DNA from: JANRJY01 sp033763735
GTDB taxonomy: Bacteria; Bacteroidota; Bacteroidia; Cytophagales; UBA9547
Length of the DNA stretch: 15,201 nt
Assembly (NCBI GenBank): GCA_033763735.1
Contig: JANRJY010000111.1
Location: 1-15,201 of the forward strand
Reading direction: 5' to 3'
The position numbers and the translations under genes were made by a program. The notes beneath the pieces were generated by a model. That model ran no database searches. It was not told the origin of the DNA and saw only the letters and a list, made by a program, of their open reading frames with translations. Positions 13,330 through 15,201 of the stretch are shown here, piece after piece (the stretch's first letter is position 1; each line of letters opens with the position of its first letter).

Positions 13330-14532
13330 TTATCCGAGTCCAATTTTCCAATTTCCAATTTTAAAACATTCATCCCTTAAATCTTCCTTTATTCTTTTAT
13401 CAAAATAGTCTTTAGTGAATTGGAATGACAGTTTAGGAATAACTTTTTCAATTATAGTATTTTGAGAAAAGTCGAACGTATCAAGTCCCGCAACTGCGGT
13501 AAGAAATATTTTGTCTTTAACTGAAAATACTGAAAGGAGCCTATCAACTTCATTATCAGAAATCCAAATACTATAGTTCCATTTTATTTTGTCATGAAAA
13601 ATGTCAAATTTGGTTTCTCTATTTGTTTTATTTTTTCCATTTGAAAACAATTTTATACAGTTTGTTATTGAAACAAATAACTCTTTGTAATTTGTAATAT
13701 ATTTATATTTATTATATTCATAATCAATTATTGAATAAATTGCATAAGATAAATATTGATATAGAGTTGCATTAGGGTAAAAAAAAATATTATTTAAATC
13801 TTCTCTAAGTTGTAATTTTTTTTCAATTTCATTATCTGATGGGCTATTGATTTCAACTAATTGCAAGTATTCTGCATATTTTTCTGAAATATTTTCAATA
13901 TTGAAATCTAATTTAAACATTGAATTTGACTTTCTTAAATCAGAAATTTGGAGGAATATATCTGTTAAATAAGTTTCTGATTGTAAAAAAGTAAGATTTT
14001 GATCAAGGTTTATTTCAAAGTTTGAATTGAATCTTTTTTGATCAAAAGTGGGTTTTTTACCTAAAGACGGCTTAATAAATTTAGGTTCATTATAAATTGC
14101 TCTTAGTAATTGTTCAATTGCAATTTGTTCATTAGCTGAAACTCTGAAGTCCAATGTTGAAATTCCCTTAAAATGAGGTGGAACTGCGCAGTCTGCACCT
14201 TCTTCAAATTTTCCAAGTCTAAGTATAGGTATAAATTTTTTTCTATCTATTCCAGACATTAACTCTCCAGATATTATTTGTTGTTCATATCCAACTCCAC
14301 CTTTTCTTTCAAGTGACTTATCTTTATAATTTGGAGTAAGTATGACCAAAACTTTGTTTGCTTTTGAAATTGAACTTTCCATGAAATGAGTAAAGCTTTC
14401 TCCAGGCGTAATATCAAATTGATCTAATAAAACCTCAATACCATTTTTTATAAGTGTTTCAGCTAGTAATCTAACCCAGTCTTTATGTTCTTCTGAGTCC
14501 CAAGAATAAGTTATAAATACTTTTTCGTTCAT
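13330..14532 (-). CDS. TIR/SEFIR-domain protein with unknown C-terminal domain
   Basis: This 400-residue protein starts with a TIR/SEFIR domain (about 2-135): KVFITYSWDSEEHKDWV strand and helix, the GIEVLLDQFDITPGE loop, VLVILTPNYKDKS, GGVGYEQQIISGE with E83 as a candidate catalytic Glu, and FIPILRLGKFE. Bacterial TIR domains often break down NAD+ or make signal nucleotides in anti-phage defence; SEFIR-type ones are also adaptors, so enzyme activity is not certain. The remaining 250 residues are helical, match no family I know, and may be the trigger-sensing part. There is no membrane segment. The gene is alone, convergent with the cargo operon, and very AT-rich (only 7 G/C in 13681-13740), which suggests recent acquisition. 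The final 15 residues overlap a short run of ATTGG repeats, so the C-terminus could have been altered by recombination. Confidence 0.82.
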   Translation of the reverse strand: MNEKVFITYSWDSEEHKDWVRLLAETLIKNGIEVLLDQFDITPGESFTHFMESSISKANKVLVILTPNYKDKSLERKGGVGYEQQIISGELMSGIDRKKFIPILRLGKFEEGADCAVPPHFKGISTLDFRVSANEQIAIEQLLRAIYNEPKFIKPSLGKKPTFDQKRFNSNFEINLDQNLTFLQSETYLTDIFLQISDLRKSNSMFKLDFNIENISEKYAEYLQLVEINSPSDNEIEKKLQLREDLNNIFFYPNATLYQYLSYAIYSIIDYEYNKYKYITNYKELFVSITNCIKLFSNGKNKTNRETKFDIFHDKIKWNYSIWISDNEVDRLLSVFSVKDKIFLTAVAGLDTFDFSQNTIIEKVIPKLSFQFTKDYFDKRIKEDLRDECFKIGNWKIGLG

Positions 14533-14606
14533 AATGTGCGATTATGCCAGCTAACAACTATACATCCGCAAGTTTACTTATTTATTTTCAAAACTTGTAC
14601 CTATTT

Positions 14607-14614
14607 CAAACATA
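14607..14614 (-). promoter_or_regulatory. candidate -7 box of the TIR gene
   Basis: TATGTTTG on the minus strand fits TAnnTTTG, 75 nt before the TIR start. About 19 nt upstream is TTAG (one mismatch from TTTG). A leader of about 65-70 nt would result. Confidence 0.4.
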
Positions 14615-14685
14615 AAGAAAGACTTAACTATTCCTAACATTCTAATTAAACCCCAAAAGAAACCAAAGAAAAACCGGAAAAAAGA

Positions 14686-14817
14686 AAAAAAGAAAGCAAA
14701 CTAAAAATGAAGGCGTAGGAAAAAAGCAAGGGTGAGGTGTAACCGAACTCTGTATTACCCTTGCTTTTTTAATTAGGGTTGGGTTTGTGGGAGCCTTCAT
14801 AACTTGTTTTCTTTTTT
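14686..14817. repeat. large nested inverted repeat
   Basis: Outer arms are 14686-14714 and 14793-14817: a perfect ATGAAGGC/GCCTTCAT stem, then a 17-position A/T-rich extension with 14 matches after a 4-nt bulge. Inside is a perfect 14-bp hairpin (14720-14733 with 14757-14770, AAAAAAGCAAGGGT/ACCCTTGCTTTTTT). The structure lies upstream of the TIR gene. It may be a degraded mobile repeat or a structured RNA, and insulates the TIR promoter from the right-hand side. Confidence 0.6.
14720..14770. terminator. bidirectional terminator-like hairpin
   Basis: Arms AAAAAAGCAAGGGT and ACCCTTGCTTTTTT pair over 14 bp around a 23-nt loop, with six A before and six T after, so a U tail exists on both strands. 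The long loop lowers certainty. This is the inner part of the nested repeat. Confidence 0.6.
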
Positions 14818-14836
14818 GATTATTTCATCCAAATAC

Positions 14837-14863
14837 AAAAAAAAGCTGCCTAAAAAGGCAGCT
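14837..14863 (-). terminator. minus-strand terminator
   Basis: Read on the minus strand: AGCTGCCT, loop TTTT, AGGCAGCT, then a run of T (plus-strand A 14837-14843). A perfect 8-bp GC-rich stem with tail, a textbook rho-independent terminator. It has no protein gene on its upstream side in the window, so the transcript it ends is probably non-coding or starts beyond 15201. Confidence 0.85.
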
Positions 14864-15201
14864 CAGAATAAGAAAACTCAAAGAACAACAACCGCAGGTG
14901 TACATCAGTGTATGCAGCCGGATTGCCGAACCCAAAGAAATAACGCCACGACAACTTAAAGTAAATGCAAAAATAACACTCACCTACACGAATGGACGCC
15001 AAACACTTGCCATAAGGCAATGAACGAAAGAAACGACCCGCAGACGCTACCATAGAGCTGACACGGAAAACAATGGAATGTAACATAGGCTAAAACTTTT
15101 TGAATTATCAGCATAGGTGAAGGCACACTCATGCAAGACTGAGGGCGCAGCCCTCACCCGTAAGGCTTGGCCTTGCGTGTGTGGGACTGAACCTATAAAT
15201 T
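14864..15201 (-). ncRNA. candidate structured non-coding RNA or repeat element
   Basis: No believable protein is here, yet the stretch is distinct: about 45% G+C by my count, clearly above the flanking DNA. It is rich in hairpins: TTGCC/GGCAA with loop ATAA (15007-15020), TGAGGGC/GCCCTCA with loop GCA (15140-15156) and AAGGC/GCCTT (15162-15174). The last two are enclosed by GCAAG/CTTGC and CACAC/GTGTG, giving a three-way junction (about 15124-15182). A perfect minus-strand terminator closes it on the left. The 5' end is probably outside the window. It does not match tmRNA, RNase P or 6S RNA as far as I can tell. A dispersed repeat or the end of a mobile element is an equal alternative. Confidence 0.4.

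Noticed and set aside
13176..13373. 65-residue minus-strand frame overlapping the TIR gene end
   Set aside because: It overlaps the TIR coding end, the tRNA-like debris, the 20-bp palindrome and the cargo terminator; no family pattern.
14545..14575. integron attC-like TAAC/GTTA core upstream of the TIR gene
   Set aside because: The seven-base boxes each have a mismatch and no paired second half of an attC site was found.
14850..15086. 78-residue minus-strand reading frame
   Set aside because: Its stop codon lies in the stem of the terminator, composition is Phe/Ser/Cys-rich without a domain pattern, and the DNA looks like structured RNA instead.
14864..15201. known structured RNAs (tmRNA, RNase P, 6S)
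   Set aside because: No tRNA-like ends, no resume tag and none of the conserved RNase P core strings were seen on either strand.
9474..15201. CRISPR array
   Set aside because: The only tandem repeat (12 bp, 9581-9604) has no spacer, and no regularly spaced repeats exist elsewhere.

Overview
This AT-rich window is from a member of the Bacteroidota; the order cannot be fixed from the sequence. Three things point there. A promoter of the Bacteroidota type (TTTG, 19 nt, TATATTTG) stands in front of two tRNA genes. The integrase is of the Bacteroidota type, with Ser in place of the first catalytic Arg. A C-rich palindromic repeat like those I recall from Bacteroidota lies at 12634-12668.

Region 1 (100-9022, all on the minus strand, read right to left) is a tight signalling operon: cheR, a receiver-less cheB, a membrane GAF protein, a large membrane HAMP/GAF/PAS/PAS/SpoIIE phosphatase, a SiaB-type kinase, a SiaC-type phosphoprotein and a 1032-residue ABC transporter of the ABCG/ABC-2 kind. 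Gaps are 5-29 nt, except 75 nt before the ABC gene, where a terminator-like hairpin sits. Kinase, phosphatase and target protein together look like the SiaA/SiaB/SiaC switch of Pseudomonas, but the diguanylate cyclase SiaD is absent and its place is taken by the ABC protein. My main hypothesis is a phospho-switch fed by GAF/PAS sensors and CheB/CheR, with the ABC transporter as a possible output.

Region 2 (9147-9532) is a divergent tRNA-Ser(GCU)/tRNA-Pro(UGG) unit with its own promoter and a strong terminator.

Region 3 (9474-13190) is an accessory island beginning at the 3' end of tRNA-Pro. It holds a tyrosine recombinase preceded by 12-bp repeats and an inverted repeat, a small HTH-like protein on the opposite strand, then a plus-strand cassette: secreted thermonuclease-like protein, an unrecognised 251-residue protein, a palindromic repeat, and two very small membrane proteins, closed by a perfect terminator. 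No right-hand copy of the tRNA-Pro end was found, so the right border is unknown.

Region 4 (13191-15201) has a 20-bp palindrome, tRNA-like debris, a very AT-rich TIR/SEFIR-domain gene on the minus strand, a large nested inverted repeat, and about 350 nt of GC-richer, hairpin-rich DNA with no convincing protein. That last stretch ends in a minus-strand terminator and may be the 3' part of a structured RNA or a repeat element.
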